Assembly: GCA_018343915.1 (NCBI GenBank)
Contig: JABRWF010000007.1
Span: 2,790,001-2,854,000 of the forward strand
From: Agroathelia rolfsii
Lineage: Eukaryota; Basidiomycota; Agaricomycetes; Amylocorticiales; Amylocorticiaceae
DNA length: 64,000 nt
Direction: 5' to 3'
Shown: positions 29,993 through 40,287 of the stretch, in pieces
How the letters are laid out: each line of letters starts with the position of its first letter
How positions within the stretch are numbered: position 1 is the first letter of the stretch
The notes under the pieces: generated by a model
What the model was told of the DNA's origin: nothing
Databases searched by the model: none
The model's input: the letters and a program-made list of their open reading frames with translations, nothing else
Position numbers and translations under genes: made by a program

Positions 29993-30399
29993 AAACAGTG
30001 GAGCGAAGGCTCAACACACAGATTTTTCTTCTTCAAACTTTTTAAGGCGGTAAGCCAACCACCTTCTAGTAACGTAATAAAAGCGTATAGTAAAATGCAC
30101 ACGAAAACCAAGCAGTTTTGCACCTAAAAAGGTGTCCCTAGAAGCAGTGGACTAACTCCACACTAGCGCCTTCGGGTAACGACACAAGTGTTCCCTGGAA
30201 GTACAGGTACTAACGAGCCTAAATCTAAATGGGTTGAAATAGAGGGTTTTTAATCCACTACCAATTGCTTCCACAAACAGTTCAGGGTTTTCGTATGCTT
30301 ACAAAAGAGAAATATAAAATGGGTTCTTGGCTTATGCTAATTTGCAGATATCTGGAACTGCACACCTGGAGCGAAGGCTCGACAGGTGGTTTTAGGTTT
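29993..30399 (-). other. A1 leader with stem-loops
   Basis: About 400 nt of untranslated RNA between the primer site and gag ATG, without a gene. Two hairpins are conserved with A2 and A3: 30121-30134 (CACCT/AGGTG stem) and 30147-30161 (GTGGA/TCCAC stem around a 5-nt loop), followed by a conserved AGCGCCTTCGGGTAA. Likely a packaging or translation-control structure; the function is inferred. Confidence 0.6.
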
Positions 30400-30410
30400 A
30401 GCTTCGACCT
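30400..30410 (-). promoter_or_regulatory. Self-primer binding site of A1
   Basis: On the minus strand AGGTCGAAGCT, two bases (TT) after the LTR end. It is the exact complement of AGCTTCGACCT at the predicted RNA start (30985-30975) in the same 5' LTR; the match extends to 13 nt. This is the layout of Tf1-type self-priming. Confidence 0.85.
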
Positions 30411-30412
30411 AA

Positions 30413-31423
30413 TGTCAAGGCTTACGCGCTTGACAATACCAAAAGGAACAACCTGCTTGTAAGGCACGCAGGCGGGCTGTAAGGCCGGGTTTTACGTTCA
30501 CTACTAGTTTGGTATGTATATCGAGTGCTCACGTGCTCCCGTTGCTACCAGTCGTAATAGGACAGTTTTGGATTTACTATGCTAGGATTGCGGTCGGTAC
30601 TCTAATCCGAAGATTTCCCGTGTGCTCTCTTTGCATCTAATAAATCTTCAAACTGTTTCTTACTCAGGATAGGCGGCTTAGCCCTCCGTGATCAACTAAC
30701 ACTCGCTAGGACTTGTTACTGCCTAGGCCTAACTGAATAGGACTTTGTTCACGCACAATTGCCTCTGTGTATTGAGGGCTTTCGTAATCTTACTGCCTTC
30801 TAGTACTAAGGCCTATCTATCTGCTTACTAAGCTGCCCTTAAGGCCTTATACTTAATAAGAAAGAGGGGAGAGAGAGAGAGAGTGGGCTAGGACGAGTGT
30901 AAGCCTGAAGGCGAAAGATATATTAGTAATTGTGTGATAAGTACAAGAGGGGGTGCCCTTACCTGAAGGTGAAAAGGTCGAAGCTAAGGTTCAGGTAAGG
31001 GCTACATGCTTGTATTTATACATAAAACAAAGGGCCCGTGCGCAGCCTTGGTGGTCTGTGCGCAGCAGGGTTTGTAAGCGGAAATGACAGTAATGCAGGG
31101 GCAGTGCTTTGTGCCTAAGTCCGATGAGCAACCGATCGGAATGATGAGTCTAGTACTCCTTAGTAATCGCACAGTGATCGGAATGACCCTGGTTCCTGAA
31201 TCTAGACCTTTTGATGAAAAGGAATGATCTAGACTCCGCCTTCCTAATATACCCTTGTCACGAGCACTCCTGTCACGTGGGGCTAACACAGCCAGTCACA
31301 CGCACGTCAAGATGTCGCCTGCAAGGTATTTTGTCCATATCTCCTTGAATAAAAATCGTAAAAATACAGTAAAAATATGTACATGTTCGTAAAGAAAATG
31401 CGAAAATTGTCCAACTCATAACA
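30413..31423 (-). mobile_element. LTR-A, 5' LTR of A1
   Basis: 1011 bp, TGTCAAGGCTTACG (30413) to ACTCATAACA (31423). It drives the element: TATAAATA at 31020-31013, predicted RNA start/primer at 30985-30975, a 12-bp inverted repeat around the primer (30956-30967 and 30990-31001), and a terminal hairpin GTCAAG/CTTGAC (30414-30434). Confidence 0.95.
30975..31020 (-). promoter_or_regulatory. A1 promoter: TATA box and RNA start/primer
   Basis: TATAAATA at 31020-31013. The A of AGCTTCGACCT at 30985 lies 35 nt after its first T, a usual TATA-to-start distance. The first 11 nt of the RNA would then be the self-primer. Confidence 0.75.
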
Positions 31424-31519
31424 GGAGGACATCGCCGGTGATTCCGTCGTAAGTGTTTGCGTGTGTTGATGTGCACGATCGGGACGTTCGGCGGCCGGGT
31501 GCGTTGGCGGGTCGTGACA

Positions 31520-31880
31520 CCATAGGTGAGTTCAAAAGCACTTGAGCGTATACTTTCGTTTCTCCTATTGTTATGCATAAATTCCACATAAGGCAGCCAA
31601 TCCACCCAATTTGTTTGTCAATGATTGCAGAAAATCCTGAGGTACTGTTCTACCTCCTGATTCACACGCTTGGTTTGTCCATCACTTTATGGATGATATG
31701 CTGTGGACAACGCAGTTTTGATATGTAGGCTTGCGTGTATGTCTTTCATCACCTGACTTGCAAATTGGGGGCCATGATCCGAGGTCCACATTGATGGTGT
31801 ACTATGAAGTTTGAACACATTTTTGACATATAGTTCAGCTACATCTTTGGCAGATATATTTTCATTGGTTGGTATGAAAT
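31520..31880 (-). pseudogene. D1 pol: integrase core, C-terminal part
   Basis: It contains the second catalytic Asp (WTSDHGPQFASQV near 31775) and the AYHP block. A TAA follows, and then the expected catalytic Glu reads Lys (QTKRVNQEVE near 31665, where relatives have SERVNQE), a G-to-A change. It continues through DWLPYVEFMHNN to the LTR-C insertion. Inactive integrase. Bounded on the right by LTR-B (TSD GAAAT). Confidence 0.85.
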
Positions 31881-32726
31881 TGTCAAGGGTAAACTCCTTG
31901 ACTTGTGACATTGGGTGTAGGGAGCCTACTTGTGCACTAAATCAAATAATTCACTACTTAACACTTAAGTTTCTGAAGTACCTACGTAAGAGTGTTCCCA
32001 CAGGTATGCAATCCCTATGTCTATTGAGGGCGCGCCGGGTACTTTCTTATCTCTTACATAATTGGGCTCTTAATCACATGTGCACACATTGAGGGGATTT
32101 GCACCACCTCCTAATATATAGGGAAAGAGAGAGAGAGAGAGAGGAAAGGGGCTAGGACAAAGGGCCTAGGCCTGAGAGTATTTACCCTGAAGGCAAAGTT
32201 TTATTAGTAATCTGCTATAGAATACAAAACTATTACTTGCCTGAAGGCAAAGAGGTTGAAGCTAAGCTCTTCAGGACAAGTTACATGCACTATTTATACT
32301 ACTACTGAAGGGTTTGTGTGCAGCCTTGATGGTCTGTGCGCAGAGGGAAATAGAAGTGTAAAGGTGGCAATGCAGGGGAAGAACTTTTATCCTAACTCCA
32401 CCGGGCATCTGTGTGGAGATCCGTTTCCGGACCAATACCGGTAATCATTAGGAATTGTTCAGGGGAGGAAGGCTATATTCCTAGGCTGTGTGTGATGATG
32501 AAAAGGAAGTATGCGCAGCCCCGAGATTACTTCTGTGACGTGCGGCTTGGAAACACATGAGGGCCAATCACATGACCACTGCACTGCCCACAGTCCACGC
32601 CCTAAAGGGTAATTTTCATAAGAAAAATAAAAGAAAAGACAAGAAAATGCAACAACTAAATAAATAATAGTCCAAATAATACAGAAAAATAACCGAAAAA
32701 TCGGCAAAAATTCCCTTCTCATGACA
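31881..32726 (-). mobile_element. LTR-B solo (minus); TSD GAAAT
   Basis: 846 bp, TGTCAAGGGTAAAC to CTTCTCATGACA, with GAAAT at 31876-31880 and 32727-32731. Uninterrupted and within D1 integrase. Confidence 0.93.
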
Positions 32727-33963
32727 GAAATGTGCCAGTTTTGTTAGCCTATCTACTACCACTAGAATTGAGTCGAACCCCTGAGACTTGGGTAATTTGA
32801 CAATTAAATCTGAGGTTACATGTTCCCATGGTTTGCCTAGTACAGGGAGGGGTTGGAGTAATCCTGGTAACGTTTGTTGACTAGGCTTATTTGCTTGACA
32901 TAATAGGCAGGAGTCTACGTATTGGTTTATTTCTTTTGTCATGTTAATCCAATAGTAGTTTCTACTTATAAGCTCTAAAGTCTTTGCGCATCCTGGATGT
33001 CCTGCTAGTGCTGAATCGTGGTATTTAGCTAAGATTTTTTCTTTCAAACTTTTGTTGGGGGGCACAAATACTTTTTCTTTGTACAGCACTAGTCCGTCCT
33101 CCATTTCCCAATCCTGTAAACCCAAGGTGATTTGTTGTGGACCTATCTTGACAATTTGATAGAGGGATTCCAGCAACTCGGTGCTCTCCTGTCTAATGTT
33201 TGCCAAGATCTCCCTTTCTCCTTCAACTAAAACATGCCCTCTCTTTGATGCTATGATCTTAAAATGGGATGGTTGCAATACAGTGATGTTAAGGTTATCC
33301 TGGGATTCTTCCGTATAGAAATCTGGTTGTCAGGATAGGGCATCTGCTCATCCATTGGTTGATCCTTTCTTGTAGCATGAGGTGAAGTTATACTCCTGTA
33401 GAATTCTGTACCAACATGCTTGTTGACGGCTTAGATGTTGACTTATTGCCCAATATTCCAAATTCTTATGATCTGACTAAATTTCTACTGGCTTCGGTAA
33501 CCCAATGATATAATGACGCCATTCTTCTAATGCTTGAATAATTGCCAGCATCTCCTTATCCCAGATGTCATAGTTTTGTTGAGCATCATCCATGGATTTG
33601 GAGTGGAAAGCGATTGGGTGCCATTCACCATCATCCTGTAACTAGGAGAAAACTCCACTAGTTGCATAACCTGAGGCATCAGTCTCAATTCGACTTTCTC
33701 TCTGATGGTCATATATTGCCAACACTAGGACTGTAGTGAAGGCTCTTTTGAGAGTGTCAAACAATTGCTGTTCCTCCTTTTCCCATTTCCAGGTGCCTTT
33801 GCCAGTCAACTTATCAAGGGGTTTAGTAATGTTGCTGAATCCTTTGATAAATCTTTGGTAATAATTAGCTAGACCTCTGAACTTCTGTACATCTTTGACT
33901 ATCTTGGGGGTAGGCCAGTCTAAGATTGCTTGAACTTTCTCATTGGTCATTTGTACCCGATTA
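32727..33963 (-). pseudogene. D1 pol: RT end, RNase H, integrase N-terminus
   Basis: On the minus strand from 33963: RT thumb/connection (WPTPKIVKDVQKFRGLANYYQRF, 33950-33642), RNase H start (ETDASGYATSG), then a degenerate RNase H with stops at 33640-33280. From 33278 it is open through the integrase zinc domain (H-H near 33020, CLLC near 32905) to the core start (HVTSDLIVKLP, near 32810). At least three lesions. Bounded by B1 (TSD GATTA) and LTR-B. Confidence 0.85.
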
Positions 33964-34801
33964 TGTCATGAGAAGGGAATTTTTGCCGATTTTTCGGTCA
34001 CTTTCTTGTATTATTTGGACCATGACTTATTTAGTTATTACATTTTCTTTTCTTTCCTTTATTTTTCTTATAAAAATTACCCTCTAGGGCGTGGACTGTG
34101 GGCAGTGCAGTGGTCATGTGATTGGCCCTCACGTGTTTCCAAGCCGCACGTCACAGGAGTAATCTCGAGGCTGCGTGCACTTCTATTTCATCATTGCGCA
34201 TAGCCTAGGAACACAGCCTTTCTTCCCCTGAACAATTCCTAACAGTTACCGGTACTGGTCCGGAAACGGATCTCCACACGGATGCCCGGTGGAGTTAGGA
34301 TGAACGTTCTTCCCCTGCATTGCCACTTCCATACTTCTATTCCCCTCTGCACACAGACCATCTATGCTGTGTACGGACCCTTTAGTAGTAGTATAAATAG
34401 TGCATATAGCTTGTCCTGAAGAGCCCAGCTTTGACCTCTTTGCCTTCAGGCAAGTAAAGGATCTGTATTCCATAGATTGATTACTAATAACATCTTTGCC
34501 TTCAGGGTTTATTCTTTTGGCCTAGAGCCAGGTTCCTAGCCCCCCCCCTTTTACCTTCTCTCTCTCTATCTACTAGAGGCGGTGTGAATCCCCTTATAAG
34601 TGTGTGAACATATATAAGAGCATTGTAAGGAATAGGCAGAGTACCCAGCACATCCTCAATAAGATAAGGAGTTGCATATCTGCGGGAAAACCTGTTCACT
34701 TAGGTACTTAGATTTAGTGTTGAGAACGTTTATTTCTTGTTTGTGTCACAAGTAGGCTCTCCACGCCCAACGTAACATAGTCAAGGAGTAGACCCTTGAC
34801 A
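33964..34801 (+). mobile_element. LTR-B, 5' LTR of B1
   Basis: 838 bp. TATAAATA at 34392-34399, primer sequence AGCTTTGACCT at 34427-34437 (35 nt from the first T of the TATA), duplicated TTGCCTTCAGG motifs, terminal hairpin GTCAAGG/CCTTGAC at 34780-34800. U3 has an inverted CCAAT (ATTGG) and CACGTG near 34120-34135. Confidence 0.93.
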
Positions 34802-34803
34802 TT

Positions 34804-34814
34804 AGGTCAAAGCT
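34804..34814 (+). promoter_or_regulatory. Self-primer binding site of B1
   Basis: AGGTCAAAGCT after a TT spacer, exactly complementary to AGCTTTGACCT at 34427-34437. Compared with A1, the primer has T for C and the site has A for G, so pairing is kept. Confidence 0.85.
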
Positions 34815-35275
34815 ACCAGGTTTCCCTCGGACTTCCACAGTCTGAGAAGGCAAGAGTAATGATCTTGCACAAAGAGCATCACCTTCAAATTTTCATTATG
34901 TACACACTTCTGAGTGCATAAGGAATAAACTACTTTGGAAAGCAATTATGTGTGGCCCTCTAAAGCCTATTTATAACTCCGTCAAGACAAGAATAACGTA
35001 TACGTTCCACGTGATTTCTTGGCTGTATCCAAAGCGCAATACAAACCTAAACCGTTTGGCGTTCTAGGAGTCCTCCTTGAGGATCAAAGTTTATTATTCC
35101 TAAGTGCAAGTGGCACCTTTTCCACCCCCCCCTGCCATTATATTTTTGTGTGATTTTGCGTGATTACTATACGGGCAAGCTCTAGCCCCTGACAAAGAAG
35201 AAAAATCCCGTTAACCAAATCAGGAAACCGGCATGACCACCGGTGATGAAGAAGACCGTACCACCTGCTCTGTGA
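34815..35275 (+). other. B1 leader
   Basis: About 460 nt without a plausible gene. It resembles the B2 leader (2442-2647) in its first part and differs from the A-family leader. Confidence 0.6.
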
Positions 35276-36742
35276 ATGAGCACACGCAAGGGCACCTCCT
35301 ATAAGCCCAAAGAAGTCCCGGTCCCCTGGGCCACTAAATCCACCACATCCCCCCCCGAAGTCACCAGAGAAGTTGCGTCGAGCTCCACTCCGCAAGCATC
35401 AGAAGAGGAAGAGTCTGGTGAAGAAGCCGTATCAACACAAGCCTCCCCACCTAAGACACTAGAAGGGGAAGAAGAAGCTCCCTCTGAATATCCCTCCCCC
35501 TCTGAGTTCCGTCAATGTTACACAACAGAAGCATCCTACCCTGAATCCCCCATTGTCCCGCATCTATCTCCTTCTAAAAGCTGCCGCAAACGCCGTAGAG
35601 AAAAATGAAGAGAAACCTTCAAAGAAGAAGAACCCGCAACAATGTTGTTACTGCAGGAACTAGGCTAGATCCTGGCACTCCTCCAATCCAACCAGGCCTG
35701 CATCCAGGCCTCTATGGAGCAAATGCAGGAAACTCAGGCGCGCTTTGCCGACCTTCTCAAATGAGAACAACCAGCTCCCGCCACCGTTGCATCATCATCC
35801 GCCCCCAAAGAAATAGGGCAAGCCCCTGAAAAATGGTCTGGAGATTGGTCTAAATACCAGTTCTTTGTGTTCGGCTTTGAGAACCATATCAAATTAAACC
35901 CAGGAATTTACTCCACAGACCAAAAGAAGGCATGCTACTTTGTAGGACTTTTAGAAGGAGCACCCAAGGCTTGGAGCCAAAAATTTGATGACGCAATTAA
36001 CACCAAAAGCTTCAATTTTGAAAGAGACTTGTACGCCAAGTTTAAAGCGTTATACGGGGCCAGAGATTTCGGGAGAATTGCCCTTCAGAAACTACAAGAC
36101 CTAAAACAGGGCACATCGTCAGTCGCGGACTTCACGGCAATGTTCTCCACCTTGGCCAACCAAACCAAGCTGTCAGGAGAAGACTTGAGGGTTTGATACT
36201 GGCAAGCCCTCTCCCCTAAAATCAAGGAAGTAATTGGAGGGTACCCTAAAGAATGCCATAATAGCCTGGAAAACTTGATCGAAGCAGTGGTAGACACCGA
36301 AGAAGGCTTACGAGATGCAGGAGTCTAGACCAACGGATGGAGACCTAAACCCCGTTTTCAGAATCAGGGAATGACGGCTAATCCAATCACAATCAATGCC
36401 ATGCAAGCTTCACCCATCCAAAATACTCCAGCATCCCAAAACCCTTGACGACCACCACGGGATCTCAGCACGGTGCAATGTTACAATTGCCAATAATGGG
36501 GGCACTTTGCTTCCAGCTGCACGAATCCACGGGTCTCAAGGTACCAGGGGTCTAGACCAAGAATTCAGGCAACTACCTCAACAGCACCTCCCACCACTCC
36601 ATCTATGGACCAACTTGGTAACTCTGCCGCCACTAACAACATCAACGAAGGATCTTCTACGATGATGATGGCCGACCTACAGGCGCTAGTAGAACAACAG
36701 ACAATGGCACTTGCCGCTTTCAAAGATAAAGCGGGTTTTTAG
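35276..36742 (+). pseudogene. gag: B1 gag, broken
   Basis: Starts MSTRKGTSYKPKE with a Pro/Glu-rich N-terminus. It shifts frame near 35605 and 35830, then carries the capsid-like region FGFENHIKLNPGIYSTDQKKACY (35867-36196) up to a TGA that replaces an Arg codon. The CCHC knuckle near 36478-36520 (CYNC, GHFASSC) has a TAA between its Cys and His. It ends AGF at TAG 36740-36742. A homologue of A1 Gag in layout but only distantly similar in sequence. Confidence 0.85.
36733..36739 (+). promoter_or_regulatory. Probable -1 frameshift site in B1
   Basis: G GGT TTT immediately before the gag stop TAG. A -1 shift gives TTA GAA GGG, the start of pol. Same position as in A1. Confidence 0.7.
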
Positions 36743-39700
36743 AAGGGTCGACGGAAAGGGCCATTTTGGCTGACCTGTACTTGTCAAATAGATTCTCTTC
36801 TTTTCTTTCTCTCAATTCAGTTTCTCTCTCTGGTGCGCATGGACAGCACCTTCACATCCCCCTTATGTTCCATGGACAATTCTCTTCACTTGTAACATTA
36901 GCTATGATTGACTCTGGCACATCTTCATCTTTTATTCATTCTTGATTTGTTAAAGAAAACAAAATCAATACAAAAAAACTACCTCGCACAATACCTGTAC
37001 ACAATATCGATAATACTCTGAATGCACAAGGAAAGATTGAGGAAATAGCAGTCCTTGAAACAAGTATTGGGGGAATATAGAAAAAGCTCCCCTTCCTGGT
37101 CACTGACATAGGCCTTGAAAATGTGATTTTGGGCATTGATTGGCTCCGACTAGAAAACCCAATAATCGACTGGTCTGCAGGAAAAGTCTTACACCTCAAT
37201 TGCTTAAACATTTCCTCAAGTACTCTACCAGAATGGGCCTCCAAATTCATGTCCGTATTCTCCAAAGAAGCATCCCAAAGAATGCCCCTCAGGAAGCCTT
37301 GGGACCACAAAATTGAACTCAAAGACGGGGCACAACTCCAGAGAAGTAAGGCATATCCTCTTTCAGTAAAAGAAGAAGAAGCATTGGTGGATTACCTCAA
37401 AGAGAATCTTGAGAAAGGATACATCAGGAAATCGGAAAGCCCTATCGCCGCCCCCATATTCTTTGTTCCTAAAAAGAACGGATCCCTTCAACCAGTTCAG
37501 GACTACCAAAAGCTTAACGCCAAAACAATAGAAAATGCCTACCCTCTTCCCCTGATCTCCAAATTACAGGACAAGATGACCAAATTCAAGACCTTCTGCA
37601 AAATTGACTTAAGATGGGGGTTTAATAATATCCAAATCAGAGAAGGCGATGAGCACAAAGCCGCCTTCATCACAAACAAGGGATTATTCAAACCAATAGT
37701 CATGACATTTGGCTTGTGTAATGCACCCACCACAATGCAAACAATGATGGATGACCTATTCTACAAATTCAACCAGTTAGGATGGTTAGTACATTATATC
37801 GATGATATCATCATTGGGGCACAGACAGAGGCCAAACTACATAAAAGGGTTTTGGAAGTGTTAGAAGTCCTCAAGACAAACAATCTTTTTGCAAATCTGG
37901 AAAAATTCGAATATAACATCCCAGAAGTCAACATCCTGGGAGCCCTAGTCTCTTTTGGTTCAATACGTATGACCCCAGAAAAGGTTAAAGCTATTCTAGA
38001 ATGGCCAACACCCCAAAAAGTTTCTGACGTCCGACGTTTCCGAGGTCTTGCAAACTACTACCAACATTTCATCCAAAATTTTGCACAGATCTGCAAACTG
38101 TTGGACCGCTTAACCGGCAAAGTCAAATGGAAATAGGATCAGGAGGAACAAGAGGCCTTTGACAGTCTAAAGAAAGCATTCACTATGGCCCCGGTACTAG
38201 GAGCATATGACCAAACCACCAAAACACGTCTCGAAACTGATGCCTCAAATTTTGCCACAGGAGCAGTACTTCTCCAGAAGCAAAAAGACAACTCATGGAG
38301 ACCTATTGCCTTCCTTTCCTAAGCCATGAATGATGCCGAAAGAAATTATGACATCTGGGATAAGGAAATGCTAGGCATCATCAGGGCATTGGATGCATGG
38401 AGGCACTACCTCATTGGATTACCTCACCCATTTGAAATTTGGACGGATCACAAAAACTTGGAATATTGGAAGACAGCCAGAAACCTTACACAAAGACAAG
38501 CAAGGTGGTCCCTGTTCCTCTCAGAATTCTGGTTCACAATTTCGTACCTCTGAGGATCTGAGAATAGCCAAGCCAACTCTCTTTCCTGATGTCTAGACTT
38601 CCAAAGATCAGATGAGGAAGACAACCTGGACCAGGTGGTACTGGACCCAAAGTTGTTCCGGATCAATGCCGCAAGAAGGGGACACGTAGAAGTCCAGGGT
38701 GAAAAAAGCATCTTAGATAGAATACGAAACAAAGGCCGAGATGCAGAAATTGCAAATGCCTTAGGGCTAGTTAAAGAACTCAGACCAGTGAAACTGCAAA
38801 AAGGACTAGAGGAATGGAATGAGGAGAATGGCCTAATTCTACACCTCGATAAAGTTTACGTACCTCGTGACACCCCGCTTCGCAACGACATTATCCGACT
38901 CCACCATGACATTCCATCAGCAGGTCACCCCGGCCATCATAAGACACTCAAACTTGTATCTTGGAACTACTGGTGGCCCGGGCTAACTAAGTCTGTCAAC
39001 GACTACATAGCTTCATGCCCAAACTGCCTTGCTTCTAAAACAGCCCGATCCATGCCTGTAGGCCCTCTAGCACCCTTGCCCAACCCCCGAAAGACCTTGG
39101 GAACATGTCACCTCTGATATGATAGTCAAGCTCCCAGAATCCCAGGGCTTTGATTCCATTTTGGTAGTAGTAGACAGGCTGACAAAGATGTGTCACTTAA
39201 TTCCTTATGTAGAAGCAATCACGGCATCAGAAATGGCAGATCTATACTTGGCACACGTCTTCCAATTGCACGGCCTACCTCGTCAATGGACTTCAGACCG
39301 AGGCCCCCAGTTTGCTGGCAAAGTAATAAGAGAAATCCATAAGTGGCTAGAAATCAAAACCTCCCTCTCTACCGCTTATCACCCTCAATCTAATAGACAG
39401 ACTGAGTGACTCAATCAGGAGGTCGAAGTCTACCTCAGAAATTATGTACCCCATTGGCAAGACAACTGGGCTAGTCTCCTACCACTCGCGGAATTTGCAC
39501 TAAACAATTGCCAACAAGCATCCACTGGTTCCTCTCCTTTTGAAATGAATTACGGATTCTCACCCTGCATGAACCTCACTACAGCCAGAATCCCTAGCAC
39601 GGAAGGAGCTCAATTATGGACGGAAAAGGTCAAAGAACTACAAGAAGATGCAAGAGCAGCTTTGGATCATGCAGCAAGCCGAATGAAGTACTTCTTTGAC

Positions 39701-40276
39701 AAACACGCAGCGGAAATCCCGAAATACACTGTTGGTAATAAAGTATGGCTGAGCACTGAAAACATCAAGCTTGCCCAACCTTCTAAGAAGCTGTCAGCAA
39801 AATGGATTGGCCCGTATAAAATCACTGAACTTGTGGGAAATAGGGCAGTCTGTCTCACTATACCTAAAAGATGGACTATCCATGATGTCTTCCATGTTTC
39901 CCTGATCAAGCCCCATGTACAAGTCGAGTCCAGACCCCTTGCACCCATTCCGGAAATTGTCGAAGTCAAAGGAGAAGAAGAGCATGAGGTCCTGCAAATC
40001 AAGGATAGTCGCCTAAGTCCGAGGACAAGGAAATTGGAATATTTGGTCGAATGGAAGGGATATTCAGGAGAAGATTCATGGGAAAAAGAAGCCAATATCA
40101 CAAACACCCCACGTCTAATCAAAGAATTCCATAAGAAAAATCCCAAAGCACCTAAATGCCTTTCGGCTGCAGTCTTTGCAGACCTTCCATTTTGGCCAAT
40201 TGAAAATTTCACTGAAACTATGGAAAGGATAGGAGGAACATGGGAACTAGGGATATTCCGGAGGAAATCCCCTTAG
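36733..40276 (+). pseudogene. pol: B1 pol, broken
   Basis: Protease with IDSGTSSSF near 36907 and LGIDWLRLENP at 37126. RT 37400-38130 with HYIDDIIIGA (YIDD near 37797). RNase H with ETDASNFATGA near 38235 and [11 protein letters not shown] near 38440. Integrase zinc domain HHDIPSAGHPGHHKTLK...CPNC (38900-39030), core VTSDMIVKLPESQG (a frameshift near 39090), SDRGPQFAG near 39295, and QTE then a TGA near 39406. GPY/F and chromodomain (EHEV, EWKGYSGE) to the stop at 40276. Stops near 36945, 37078, 38134, 38320, 38553 and 39408 include several CGA-to-TGA or CAA-to-TAA changes. The protein scaffold is complete but not translatable. Confidence 0.9.
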
Positions 40277-40287
40277 GAAGGGGGTAA
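40277..40287 (+). other. B1 polypurine tract
   Basis: GAAGGGGGTAA between the pol stop and the 3' LTR; the GGGGGTAA core is shared with A, D and H. Confidence 0.8.

Larger units (their letters stand above)
23912..31423 (-). mobile_element. A1: full-length, apparently intact chromovirus; TSD GGAGG
   Basis: 7512 bp, LTR-A at both ends (1011 bp each), TSD GGAGG at 23907-23911 and 31424-31428. Order on the minus strand: 5' LTR, TT, self-primer site, leader of about 420 nt with stem-loops, gag (501 aa), -1 frameshift, pol (1191 aa), polypurine tract, 3' LTR. Both frames are open, and by eye the LTRs differ at about ten sites, all transitions. It inserted into a young LTR-C that itself sits in D1. 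The best candidate for a recently active element here. Confidence 0.95.
22023..31519 (-). mobile_element. LTR-C solo (minus), hosts I1 and A1; TSD CCATA
   Basis: TGTCAAGAGCTGCC at 22023 to GGTCGTGACA at 31519. The pieces 22023-22487, 23591-23911 and 31429-31519 total 877 bp. The flanking CCATA repeats at 22018-22022 and 31520-31524 join D1 integrase. This copy is the most CpG-rich LTR-C in the window, so it is probably the youngest. Confidence 0.93.

Noticed and set aside
30400..30412. A tRNA primer-binding site after LTR-A
   Set aside because: No TGG start complementary to a CCA-ended tRNA; the sequence instead matches the element's own R region exactly.
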